From: Lunularia cruciata
Taxonomy: Eukaryota; Streptophyta; Marchantiopsida; Lunulariales; Lunulariaceae
Length of the DNA stretch: 64,000 bases
Reading direction: 5' to 3'
Assembly: GCA_948567375.1 (NCBI GenBank)
Contig: OX419757.1
Location: 45,260,001-45,324,000, forward strand
This document shows positions 13,230 through 24,919 of the stretch, in pieces. The stretch's first letter is position 1. Each line of letters begins with the position of its first letter. The notes under the pieces are model-generated. The model ran no database searches, had not been told where the DNA came from, and worked only from the letters and a program-made list of their open reading frames with translations. The position numbers and the translations under genes were made by a program.

Positions 13230-15860
13230 ATGGAGGAAGAAAAAGCCACAGCTTATTATGATGAGCTTGTGCGCAAGGGTGGAAATGCAGCTAAGTTCAA
13301 GCAGGGTTTAGGTTTCGGGACGTCTCAAACTACTCTTCCGAAGGCAGAAGCTTATGGGTCTTTGAGCAATTTTGTGAAACAAGGGAGTCCGGGGCGCGCT
13401 GCTGCTCTTGAGAAAGAGATACGGATTGATGGAATTCGTGACAAATTGAAGAAACGGGAAAACGCTTATAGCTCGAGAAAGCGTTCTCCTGACAGGTCTC
13501 GCAGGGAATTAGACGAAGAAATAGATGACAGCAAGCAGAGAAAGAAGAGAATAGCGAATGTGGATCTTGAAGAGAGGACGAGGGGGAAACAGAGCCGTCG
13601 TCAAAGTTCGCCATTAGAAGAAAGGGACAGAGAAATAGTGAAGAAGTCAGATTCTGGAAGAAAGAGGCGATCAAAGAGTCGCAGCGGGAGGTCCAAGTCA
13701 CCTATACACCATGATAGGAGAAGTAAAGAGCGGCTTGTACCACCTGAGAAGGTTTCTAAGCTGAAGACACGGAAAAGCGTTTCTCCTAGCCAGGGCAGTC
13801 CCGGAACCTCATCTGAACAGGTGCGGAAGCATAGTAGGGCGTCAAGGAGAGATCACAGTTCTTCTCCGAGAGAAGAAAGTCGAAGCAGACGGAGGAAATT
13901 TCCAGAAAAGATTGGTCGAAGTCGTCGTAGTCGCTCCAGGTCTGAGGAGAGGAGGGGAAGAGACAGGAGCCGTTCTCGTTCCCGTGGCAGACATGACAAT
14001 CACAAGAGCTATAGGAGAAGAGATCATAGCTATAGTCCTCACGAATCAGGCAGGGGAGGCCGAAGTCCTTCGCCTGGATCTCACAGAAGTTCTTACAAAC
14101 ATAGAGAAGATAGATGTGCGGGGCGAGTGCCACACAGATCTGAGAGCCATCGGGTAGATAGAGGGAGGAGACGAGACGTAGATGATAGACGACGAGGAAG
14201 ATCACCGGCCAGAGACACAGGTCGAAAGACAGAAGAAAAGTCACGTATCTCCACCAAAGAAAGACTCCATGATCTGGATTACTCAAGGCTGATACCAAAT
14301 TTCGATTCCATGGTAAAGTTTTCCGCACCGCTTATCTACATTTTGAAATCTTGCAACATGTTAAATCTTGTCTACCATGTTGTGCTTCTCCATTTTTAAG
14401 GGAAAGAAGTGTATCCTAAAGTAGAGCCTGGTTCGTCTATATCTTCTGTAAGTAAGTGTTGATGTCCCTGGATTTTTTGTGTAGTGTTAGATTATTCACG
14501 AGGAGAGCAAATAGTCCAGAGCTTATACCAAACTTGAAAGTACTTGTCAGTTGTAGGTAGTTGTGTAGTTTCTGATACTGATTAAGAAACCGATATTTGG
14601 TTGAGGAACTCACGCTGCAATGATATTTACATTAAATTCATACAAGCTAGAATACTTTGTTATAAGTGCCTTGTAAATAACCTACATTGTATATGATTAC
14701 CGAGGACGAACTGACATATCTACATTTTCTCTGGTGTAGACTCCAGCTGAGAAAGTGAAAGCTAAGATGAAGCATCAACTGTCGGAAACAGGTCCTTCCT
14801 CATACCATAGCACCTCAACATTTGATATCAACTAACAAAATATTCAGATAGTTATTTACTGCTGGGTGTGAAATTTCCAACGTTTGTATGAGAAAGGGGT
14901 TTATCATATTCCTTTCGTGGTCTCGCCGCAGTTGTCAAAGATCAGGCGAAGGGTATGTCCGACGAGTGGGAACGATTTGACTTCAATAAAGATGCGCCTC
15001 TGGATGATGATGCCAAACAAGATTACTTTGGGGACGGTACTGGTGCCCGTGATGATACAGAGTTTCTTAAGAACACGGGAAGCACCTTTCTTTCTTCTTC
15101 AAATCAGGTACAAGATTGTTCTTAAGTATCACCCAGGTGGCTCTTCCTTACGTGATGGATACAGCGTCCTAAGCCTTATCTTCGAAATTTTGTCTTTTCC
15201 ACGTCCTTTCCTCTAGCCTACATCTTATGCACCCAGTCTGCTGATAATGCAAGAGGACTACTCCTTTGATCACTCTAAACTAACACGCGCGACACTGCAA
15301 GTTGATACCTAGTTCTATTCCTATATTTCTTGTAAGCCTGATTCCTTGTGCAGGTAACGAGAGAAGCTCAGGTAAAATCTGTGCATGATAATGCGATTTT
15401 TGGGCCACCACAAGGGCTAAGAATAAGAGTCACGAATCATGAGGGACATCCAGTTGGTGTTGCGCATGCACCTGATGATTTAGACGACCAACCATTGATT
15501 GTTGAGGAAACCGAGGGCGCTTCCAACGATGAAAGCGCAAAGACTTATGCAGTTGACTCTGCGGACCGTGTCAACAATGTTGTAAGCCAACAGGTAGGGC
15601 CGTTTCTCTTTGTGCTTTCTAAACTATGACGCGTCAACCTCAGGTTCAGGGTCAACCTCAGGAGAAGCAGTTTCAGTTTGTACTTAAGAGCATGGAAGAG
15701 ACGATACTTTTGATTCATAAGGGCTTTCTAAGCTATATGCAAGGGAGAATGTTAATGAGATGTCCTTACTGCTGTACAGGTCATTGCAATGCAGCAAGCT
15801 GGATCATGGCAGGAGCGAGCCCGTAAGATGAGAGAGTCCAGGGCCGGTTTGAATTTATGA
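13230..15860 (+). CDS. RS-rich nuclear protein, putative pre-mRNA splicing-associated, five exons
   Basis: I reconstruct five exons with GT-AG junctions in phase: 13230-14312, 14740-14791, 14932-15107, 15354-15593 and 15780-15860, giving about 543 aa. The N-terminus MEEEKATAYYDELVRKG with a following KFKQGLGFG is a conserved opening in plant proteins of this type. Residues about 80-345 are dense in RS/SR, RR and charged dipeptides typical of splicing-speckle proteins. The later exons encode conserved non-repetitive blocks: DYSRLIPNFDSM-TPAEKVKAKMKHQLSET, EWERFDFNKDAPLDDD, and a C-terminal VIAMQQAGSWQERARK. The first exon alone reads through into intron 1 to 14399, a tempting but wrong end. 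The role is inferred from composition and from the family; no enzymatic motif is present. Gene symbol not assigned. Confidence 0.85.
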
Positions 15861-18560
15861 ACAACTACTTCTTCGCTTCAATGGAGCTCTTTGTTTCTGG
15901 CATACTCCTCCCTAGCTGTAAAGGTGTGTGCTTTGCCTTTACAAGAAACCCGATTGTCATATTCACTAGATTTCCAAGCACTCCTAATAGTTTGGAGCTC
16001 CTAATAGATCAATATGAGCTTTCCTACTCAACTACTTCGTGCTTTTTAATCATAAGTAACTTTACAGTTCCATTGTTTGAATCACTCGCCTGCAGGAAGT
16101 ACCATTAGGTTGAACGCGTATGGCCTATTGGAGAAGCAGAAATTATATCATATGCCGATGATTGGTTATCCATTCGAAGCCCAACAAGTCTCTTAAATAT
16201 TGGTATTCGAGCGGTTACGAGCTTTCCCCATCGTGTAGATTGCCGCAGGTTTCTATCCATCTAGACACAGGTTCGCGGTCCCCAAAGGTCAGAAAGAGGT
16301 CCGATCCCGTTCGCATTGCTAATATTGTTGCGTAATCAAGGATTGTCAGTCTAACTGTGGTTATCATGAAAAAATTGCCCGAGTCCCTGAAGTTATCTTC
16401 TTTGGGTTTCTAACCACTGAATTGCGGCGTCGTGGTATTCTGGTTGATATCGGACAAGTGTTTCGAGCTTTAACCTGTGGTTTTATATCCTAATCAACTT
16501 GGGGTCCCCCAAGTTGATTAGGATATAAAACTAAAACCTCTGGAGGGGAGAAGACGAAAAGAACAAGTCGAGTATCACACCTTCAGGTCAATGGAATGTC
16601 TCATATGTTGCGCATGCTTGCTATTCATCTATGTACCATGCAACGTACTTCAGCAATATATTTCCCAGCTCCAATGCTTTGCAGCCACTATTACTCTCCG
16701 TAATGCTCATGACACGTACAGTAAATGGAACATCTAAGATGATCCAATTTGGCCTAGTGATTACTTCCTTCTACTTCCCCACTGCGAAGCGAGGAATGAG
16801 AAAGTGGAGTGCCAGTTTGCGACAACTATTTGAAAGACTATTGATATGCAATATATTCGAGTGTCAATTAGTGATCTGGATGACTGGATGACCTTTCCAC
16901 CGTTCCCATCGGTCCTTTCTTCTTAGAGCATTGAACTCCCCAAGAGAATTGACTGTCCAACCATTTCTTGTACTTAGTTCCTTCACATGGGAGGGAGGGG
17001 ACAGCAGTGAGTTTGATCCTCTCTAATCTTCGTTGATAAACTCCCAAGAAAATGTACTGATGCACTGAAGATCCATCTGACAATCTCCCTTCTAAGGTAC
17101 AGCAAACGAGTAAATTGCTTGAATCAGGAAACATAAAATTGTACAGAAGGTTGCTTCCTATCTTGATAGTGAGGAAAGTGAAACAGAGTTTCACTCGGTA
17201 GCCAAATCGTGTTACTTTTACAAATTTGGAAGCTAGAAAGAGAGCATTACGTACCAGTGGCGGATCCTGTGAACACAGACTGGTGATGCAAAGAAAGGTT
17301 GGCTTTGAAAAAGTAATTGGAGTGCAGCAATTGACGAAGCCAGTAATAGACAGAACCTAAATGAGAAGGAACAAGGTAAAAGAAACCCTGTGGAATAGTG
17401 TGTGTGGACCTTACCAAACATCTCAAGAAATTGCCCCTGCAGGCACATTAGCATGTACTTCAAACTTATCCATACTACAGGAGGAGGTCGTGAAGGATAA
17501 CTGCAGTGGCCGAGAACCCGTTGGAAGCCAACCATGGCACTCCAGTACTTGGGTACCACAGGTAAACGTACGTCAAAACAAGGAGGTCGGCAGAGGAGCA
17601 GCTTAGAGAAGAAGAGGGGAAGTGAGCAAACGACCACTCCCATAACTTTTGGACGGTCTCCAGTAATGCTAACATCGGAGTTGTCCATCCGAGTAGTACA
17701 CCCAAGTAGACAATGTTGCCTTGCAAAACATTTGTTCGGAAGTACAGAGGGCCATGGATGACGTGTGAATTATTTGCGGTTAGATTGTGGATGAACTTGC
17801 AAGAGAGACTACCGCACGACTTCCCGATTGTGTCCAGTCTTACTTGGCGTGGTTATAGTGTTTAGCTTCCAAACCCCGCTATCTAATGCGAGATTACCAT
17901 GAGGCCAGTCACGTCAGATTTCTTCAAGAAGTCACCTTAAACTACAAAGGTTAAACATGCTCAGCGATTGTGAATAATAAGTTCTGATGATTTTGCTCCA
18001 TTTGGAAGCATTAGTGTCTGTACTTTGAGGTCCATTCATCTTATGTACTCCCTTCGACTGCCAGTCCAAATCAGTGCTGTGAGTATTTTTCCCAAGCGTT
18101 CCAGGGAATTCCATGACTATGAGCAGCTCCGTGAATAGACTTCGGGCATGCTCTGTTGAAAACTTCCAGGTCCCATCGTGACGTAACTCGAGAATGGTAC
18201 TGCACCTTGTTCAGTGGGTGTAATCCGTGGAAGAATTATTCCAGTTGGAAATGAGTTGACTTCTGATTCGTTAAACTTTCCTGATGTCCGACACTTGTTG
18301 ATCTCTCGGGAAGACAGGAACTTGAATTGATGAAATTGGTTTACTTGCGAACCAAGCACAAAGTGGCTGTAATCTTGGCCACGTGCCGAAGGCGCTGACG
18401 GCCATTTATCAAGAGTAATGACACATCCTCCCAACATGAGACATCCTCCGATCGTTGGGTCTAGATTCCGAGTCGGAAGTTATGAGTCGACACTATAGCA
18501 GTTTAACAGTTCTGGAACTCTTAAACAGCGCAAGAAGCCCTCGTAAGATAATCGATTAGA
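15861..18560. other. No gene recognised downstream of the RS-rich gene
   Basis: Ordinary composition, includes the probable 3' UTR of the RS-rich gene and a perfect 25-bp inverted repeat at 16480-16531. Overlapping open frames on both strands at 17233-17760 have no recognisable domain and are not supported as genes. Confidence 0.45.
16480..16531. repeat. Perfect inverted repeat, 25-bp arms, 2-nt loop
   Basis: Arms 16480-16504 and 16507-16531 are exact reverse complements with only two bases between them. Transcribed, it would form a tight hairpin, but the loop is too short for an ordinary miRNA precursor. It could be a foldback insertion, a cruciform-prone site or a sequence-assembly artefact. 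Confidence 0.9.
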
Positions 18561-18621
18561 GCTCGCCAATCCATCGACACTCTTGACACTTTTGCAATTT
18601 CGAGTTGAAGAATTTGAAGGT

Positions 18622-19026
18622 ATGTGTCTCCCGTTGGAATGTTTTGGATGGGGAGGACGATCTGATCCTTACTATCGTCCTCGTCCTCAAGTCCCTAACT
18701 ACCCTGTTGTACCACCATTTCATCCTCATCCCCGTCACTATCCAGGCCAGGCACCACCTCCTTTCTTCCCAGGCGGTGGTGGTCGCATGGATCACCATGG
18801 TGTAGGTCCTCACGTGCCTGGCCACGGTCCAGGTCCAGGATTTCCTTTCGGTGGTGGTCGAATGCCTGATCACCATGGTGGAGGTCCTCATATGCCTGGC
18901 CACGGTCCAGGTCCAGGTCCAGGTCGTATGGATCACCATGGTGGAGGTGGAGGTCCTCATGGTGGAGGAGGAGGTATGCATGGAGGCGGCCACGCTCACG
19001 GAGGTGGAGGAGGCCATCATCGCTGA
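18622..19026 (+). CDS. Gly/His/Pro-rich small protein, function unknown
   Basis: An open frame from the ATG at 18622 encodes about 134 aa; the frame extends a few codons upstream without an ATG. Residues 10-45 are rich in Pro, Tyr and Arg (RSDPYYRPRPQVPNYP). The remainder is built from two and a half units of about 25 aa of the form GGGRMDHHG-GPHVPGHGPGPG, ending in a poly-Gly/His tail. The CCA/GGT-rich coding is unlike the flanking DNA and the repeat keeps frame, which argues for selection on the protein. Clustered His-His pairs could bind metal, but this is speculative. It may instead be one exon of a larger gene, because a GT follows the upstream open frame at 18620. Confidence 0.5.
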   Translation: MCLPLECFGWGGRSDPYYRPRPQVPNYPVVPPFHPHPRHYPGQAPPPFFPGGGGRMDHHGVGPHVPGHGPGPGFPFGGGRMPDHHGGGPHMPGHGPGPGPGRMDHHGGGGGPHGGGGGMHGGGHAHGGGGGHHR

Positions 19027-22000
19027 TCGTAAGTCAGTCGACACGGCTTATCATCGAGAAGGTCAGTGCGTTTTTGTTGGGTATGTATGAATTTTTCCGC
19101 ATGAGAGTACTTGCTGCCTGTCTGTGTCAGACGTACTTTGTTGATTTCCGTCCGCGATGTACAAGAATAAGAGTATCGATAGTGAAAACTTGTTTCATTT
19201 TACAGATCCAGATCTGCCATACAGGTGAATTCCTGAAGCAGAATTCTCGAGCTCCATTGATTTCGAAGCAATGAAATGGACTCAGTCTCAGAGCTACGCA
19301 GTTGAAGATCGTAAGGGTTCTTCGACTGTTGCAGCGCAACGATCTCCCTCTCCACATGCGAGTCCTTGTACTGTAAATTCTTGCCGGTCAGCTCAATCCG
19401 GAACCTCGACTAGCTTAAAGCATGCCTGGGTAGAGTAGCTCCTATACCTTAATGGTAGATCTGAGTCGAGTATTAGCTGAATTACATCTTTTATACTTGC
19501 AATCATCTACTTGCAATCAGCAGCTTTCGCTGTACTCTGTAAATACAAATATTATGCAATATTGCGATTCATTGTTTTGAGGACTACAATCATGGGTGAA
19601 AGATATAGGGTTTGATCGAACTCTTTGATTCCTCATGTGTGATGAATATCTGGTCCATGAGATGTCGGTCTAGTGTGTGCACCTTGGTGTGTCTATTCTC
19701 TCTGGTTCGATGCTTCACGTGATTAGGGGACTGTTTCTTGCTATATTATGAATTGTGTATATGTAGGTACGCCACTGCATAGTGAGCTCATGAAATCTTT
19801 ATGAACTTTTCGTAGCGAGACCCTTGCTGTTTAAGAACATATTGGACAGAGACAGTTACAGTCTAAAGTGCAAATTGGTTTCTATTTCCATTTTTTAGCA
19901 TCAATCGTCATAAAAATTACTACCCATTCCGTACTCCATTCATTTGGAGACTTGTTCAAATCCGCGTGTGGTTTGGTCCCAAGTATTCTAGTTTGGCTCC
20001 TGAAGTTCCCCTCTCTCCTCACTCGATTATAGGGACCTTCCAAAAGAGTGATTTGCAGGCTTCCGTGTTCCGCGAGGGACCTTGAAGCATAGTAAATCGC
20101 GAGATTCAATGGCGATCCCCGAATAGAAAAATCTTTTGAACTCAGTGATTCAAGGGATGTCTTTCACTTCTCGAGTATACAGATTTTGTAACACAGCGAT
20201 TTCTGAGATGTCACCTTTTACTTTTGGTCAACTCAGATCTTCTAACGCTAATTCACATGGGGATTTCACCGCGCATCTAGAAGGATCCTGAGCTCAGTAA
20301 TTCATGGGGAGAAAGAAATTTCTCGGGTGTTACCTTTGATTGAGAGCCCCGGAAGAAAGCCCCAGATGAAGCACGTTTACAGGCTTCTAAACTACGACTC
20401 TGTAACACAATTCTGATCCCTTTTTGTCAGATTTGTGTTCCGGCTTTATAGACGAATCAAAAGGTTCATACTGTAGCTAGGCAGCATAGCTATTCGTTCA
20501 TGAACAGTGACAAAGGGTTAGGGTTATCTAGCAGGGTTCTCTAATGCCAGTCATGTTAGGGTATAATGAAATTGGCAGCCCTAACCTGAAATTGACTACT
20601 CGGCAAGTTCAATTCTATCATTTCATCCTAAAAGGCTCAGCAGCCTTTGTCTTTTTTCATAACTCCAGAAGGGTCACAGGAACCTCCTTCTACCACGCGG
20701 TTGCCGGATAACTTCATTATACTTTTGGTGAAGTCTTAAATGACGTGGGTTCATTGTCGACATTTCAATTGCGGAGTTGACTGATAATCAAGAAACGAAC
20801 GATCTTCTTTGTGAGGCTTCCAGACTGAAAAATCTATGGAGATTGCATAGGGTACTAAGGGAAGTCCTGTGGGGGTGGGGGTCACAACTGCCGATGCTGG
20901 TTGCAGATTTGTTCACGCATCTTCTTCACGAGTCTGCTGTCAAATTCAATTGCAGTTGAAACTTGCGGTTAGAACATGACCCGCTACAGGGCCCCCCTGA
21001 GGAAGTAGGTTGATTTCTTCTACTATACAGTTCCCTGTATCCACGAGAGTTGATAATGGCGTTCGAATTCTACAATCTTCAAGAAACGAGACAATGCAAG
21101 TAATGTGTATCTCAGCTAAGTGTTTCGTTCTAGATTTCCCACATGCTTCTTGACGTGCCACCCTGTTTGTCCTAAAAATCAGCAGCACCGCAATGCTCTT
21201 AATACTTCTAAACAGGCGGACAGGCATTAGAGAAGCATACACTACTCTGGTAGTTTTTGAGGTCCAGTTCAATTGTTTATGGTCTTCAGGGACTCTACTA
21301 GCCTGAGTGGGAAAGTTGTTGGAGTTAGACGTTAGATCAGTCACTCGTGGGTATAGATCAGCCATACCCGCTTAAGAAAGTGTGAGTTGAACAATTCAGT
21401 TTTAAGATGTTACAATAACGGATATACTCGTCATTGCCTAAATAGAGAAATCTTCTAGTTGTAAAGATATATCTCTACTAAAGTCGCAGAGTTCCTTCCT
21501 AGATGATTATCTCGTTACGAGCCCGCTTGTCAGAGAACCTCATGACTCGTGAAACTCTCAAAGGTTGATGATTATGAGTTATACCATCTTACATCGATGA
21601 TCAAGAAATCGAAGTGGATGACGTTGTTCCACATGATCCTCCGATCGACAGCGCTAATTCGGCGTCCGCGCGTCGGTCACCTTCTGGATGGATATGTTAT
21701 CTAGCACAGGGAACGCACAAGAGCCAAAATATAACACTGGAACTCAATTCCTACAGTTTATTCCATGCCTAAACAGCTACTCCTGTCTTTGGAGATTCGC
21801 TGCTGAATTATTCCTTCTTTCCATCAACCTGTTCCATTCTCTGAGAATCATGTACAGTTCTTCCTTTGCATACCATGAGCATGATTAGTGCATTCATTGT
21901 ACTGTGTACGTAATTGATCCGTCTCTCGAAGTCATTCATGTCTCACGCAACTAGATTGAAGTTCAGTAAGCTTTTTGAATGTATTGATTCAGCCAAACCC

Positions 22001-23100
22001 GCAAGAGATTCATCTCTCTGGTACATAAAGGTGTCGGTGTACTCTCTGTTTACTCTGTTTCTTCTCCTTGGAAGAACGGAATGCGTGTTTCATAGTTGTT
22101 GATAACACATGGTAACTACTTCTTTCTCAATTCTCAAGCGGACTGACCGCATGCTGCGCTCCAGTGCTGTTTGCACCATGCCATTGAATTCTACAATCCA
22201 GAGATATTGTGCCTGTCAGGTTGAAAGCACAAGATGCATTTCACCAGGTTAACGACTCTGTCTAAGAGGTATGTATCGCACAGAGGGAAACGACAGGTGA
22301 TGTATTGTTTCTCCATGGCCTCCAGAAGCATATGTCTCTGTTCCGATGGATCAATCAATCTGGCCCCAATGTTAGCCCTTTCAGAAATGTCCTCATATGC
22401 TCGTATCTTGACCATCTCATATGATTCTTGTTCGCAGAATACCAACATCGATGGAGAATGGATCTTTCCATTGTTGCTGAAAGTATATACTTAATTTGAT
22501 TTCATCAGAAGTTGGTGGAAGTGGTGAAGTCAACCTCTAATACTGGTTGGCCACAGTTTTGCTGGCCTAGATTAAACAACTATCCGTACAGGCTTTTATC
22601 TTTCCGAACATGGAGAATACTGACAGGCAGGACAGAAGGTGAATCCTGTACTAAATCTTAGAGTTATGTTCTTCTATAGCACTGCTCGTACGGGAAGTCC
22701 ATTCACAGAACTCGTAGGAAAAGTTCCATATATGCTTCAAGGACGATTGTGAAAATACTCGAAAGTATTCAACGGAGAGCATTCAAGACTTCATAACTAA
22801 TTTCAGCTGATTCATGACTTTGGTGATCCAACACCTGAACAATTAACTATAGATATCAACTTCATTTAACGATTACCGGCTTTCTAGTATGTAAGGAAGA
22901 ACTGTTGTACTCTCCGACCGTAGTTCGAGTTCTCCTCCACTCATAGTCTCCAATTGCTGCCAATGCAAGTTCAAGGTGCGAGACAATTAGTCATACAGAT
23001 AAACAATGTCCACACTGAACAAAATTTTGAATTCATGCAAAGATTCGGGATGATTGATTTCTTAGTGCCTGAAGTTTCTGCAAGACTGTACACTGTGAGA
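19027..23100. other. No gene recognised
   Basis: Mixed-composition DNA with many short frames. The minus-strand frame at 22191-22448 (85 aa, with ESYEMVKIRAYEDISERANIG) looks somewhat protein-like but shows no domain I recognise and no partner exons. The run around 20880 is G-rich. Nothing here can be called with confidence. Confidence 0.4.
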
Positions 23101-23110
23101 CGACACCTAT

Positions 23111-24813
23111 ATGAGGGAAAAATTAGATCATAATGCACTATGTCGAGAGATTGGCAAGTCCAACTCGACGAAATTGATTTTAGACAAATTAAGCTCTCGC
23201 TTTCATTCCACTATGTTTGCGGATGTGGTCAAGGTGATGAGTGGTGATGTCGATGAACTAGAGGAGAAGCTGCTGAAGAAGGTGAATCACCATGCCAGGG
23301 AGAAGTAAGGGATAGATTGGAATCTCGTTGAGTGAGAGAAAAAGCTCTGGTCTTTCTCAATGGTATTCAACAAAGGGATACACAAATCACTTTCAGATGG
23401 TGTGTGCGTGGGTCAGCAGATAGCGTGTTTATAATGATATCTCAAGATCAGCACACTTTAAACAAGGTTGATGGCATGCGCATATATGAGGTGACCACTT
23501 CAGAAAGACAAATGCACTTTCTGAGGAGAGGATCCCTCCACAATCACTGATGCAAACCGTGAAAAAGATTGTTCAGAGGGGTGACAGTCTGCACCTGCTC
23601 TGGAAGTCTTGATCAAATTCTTGAAGACGAGGAAGAAACCCCCCGACCTTAGGAAGAGACTTGGAAGGCGCTGGCGAAAGCAGAACTTGTTGCCGGATTG
23701 GAGGAGGCTAGCAAAAATGGAAACCGAGCTACGATGGATAGATTTCGTACGAGAGGTGTTCCTTGACATTCCTTTGCTATTCATTAACTCGGGAATTCAA
23801 AGTAGTCGCCAATCAGTCCAACCTCAAGGCAGATGTGGAGACTCCTTGAGGGCAAAGCTGTTTAGCATGTGGTTCACGAAAATGTAGCAACGTTGCGACA
23901 AAACTTGGAGTATAGATTACTGGTGACAGATGGGGACGAGGATTCTCCCATTCAAGCGCGTGGACACCTCAAGACTTTGGCACAAAAAGCAGACAATGCA
24001 ATGGCGCTGTCATTCCCTTGGAAGAATCCTAAGATCGAGTAAGCTTTTTACAAATGCAGATTGAGGCTAGACTTTTACTTACTTGCTTTCTTAGTTCTGG
24101 GATGTATCTTTGGACTGTGACAGTCAACCTTTACGGACGATGTATGTTCCATCTACTTGCTAGAGTTGAAATTAAATTGAGGTCTTATGACAGGGTCTTA
24201 CCTTAAAAAATTAAGGTGGATATGTTCATGCCATCTTACAAGCGAAATGTGATGAACATGATCGCAAGTGCTGGTCCCCAATTTTAGTAAGAACGATATC
24301 CATTTTCCACTGTCCCACTTTCCTATCTCCTCTGAGTTGAGGATGCACCTGGCTATGTAATCGAGTAAAGTTAGCACCAGTTTGAGAAATGAGAAGTATG
24401 CGGGTACTTGGAATATCTGGACTGCTACTTGGTAGAGAACGTGTTCAGGAAAGCAATTCTATCTTCACACTCTTCATTTTGCGGAGCCAATACAGCTGCC
24501 ACAATTTCAGTCTTTTGTCCCCAGTTTTCACATCATTTTTTAACTAGGACAATTTTCGCGGCAACGACTTCTCGATATTTTCTTCAAGTTGGAGTTTCTT
24601 CAGACGTTGAAGTTGGAGGGGAAGATCTTGTCCGATTCTCTCGAGCAGCTGAGGGGTGTCTGGGATAAGCAGCTAGAGTGCTTGCCACATTCATTTGGTC
24701 AGCTACGGGCTCTTGAAGGCAATGAAGCACGGCCAATACTTAGACTAGTTACTTTGGAATTCGAGTATGTATCCAAATCCTCGCATAGCGGGACCCGAGA
24801 AAAGTTTTCTTGA
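23111..24813 (+). pseudogene. Decayed coding locus with helical and LRR-like pieces
   Basis: Several short plus-strand stretches read like protein but lie in different frames. 23111-23308 is a charged helical piece (with DKLSSRFHSTMFADVVKVM). Around 23670-24040 there are coiled-coil-like segments split by stops and frame changes (for example NVATLRQNLEYRLL near 23890). 24589-24813 contains LQTLKLEGK...LECLPHSFGQLRALEG, close to the plant leucine-rich-repeat spacing L-x-x-L-x-L and LP-x-SFG-x-L. The order could be that of a broken NBS-LRR or other LRR gene, or of a gene with introns I cannot place. No NB-ARC motif was seen. Confidence 0.3.
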
Positions 24814-24919
24814 CGTAAAAATTCGAAAGATTCTTGATGGTGGCGAATTTCCAGCAATATTTTAGACACAACTGTCGCAACACCGTTCTGTGAAAGCGTT
24901 GACCTTGACGAGTTACGAG

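Noticed and set aside
13786-14328. 180-aa open frame on the minus strand
   Set aside because: It is antisense to the RS-rich first exon; SR/RS repeats keep the opposite frames open.
14313-14399. C-terminal tail of the uninterrupted first-exon reading of the RS-rich gene
   Set aside because: A GT donor at 14313 and four in-phase downstream exons with conserved blocks show this is intron.
17233-17760. Overlapping open frames of 75-151 aa on both strands
   Set aside because: No recognisable domain, several frames open at once, no exon partners.
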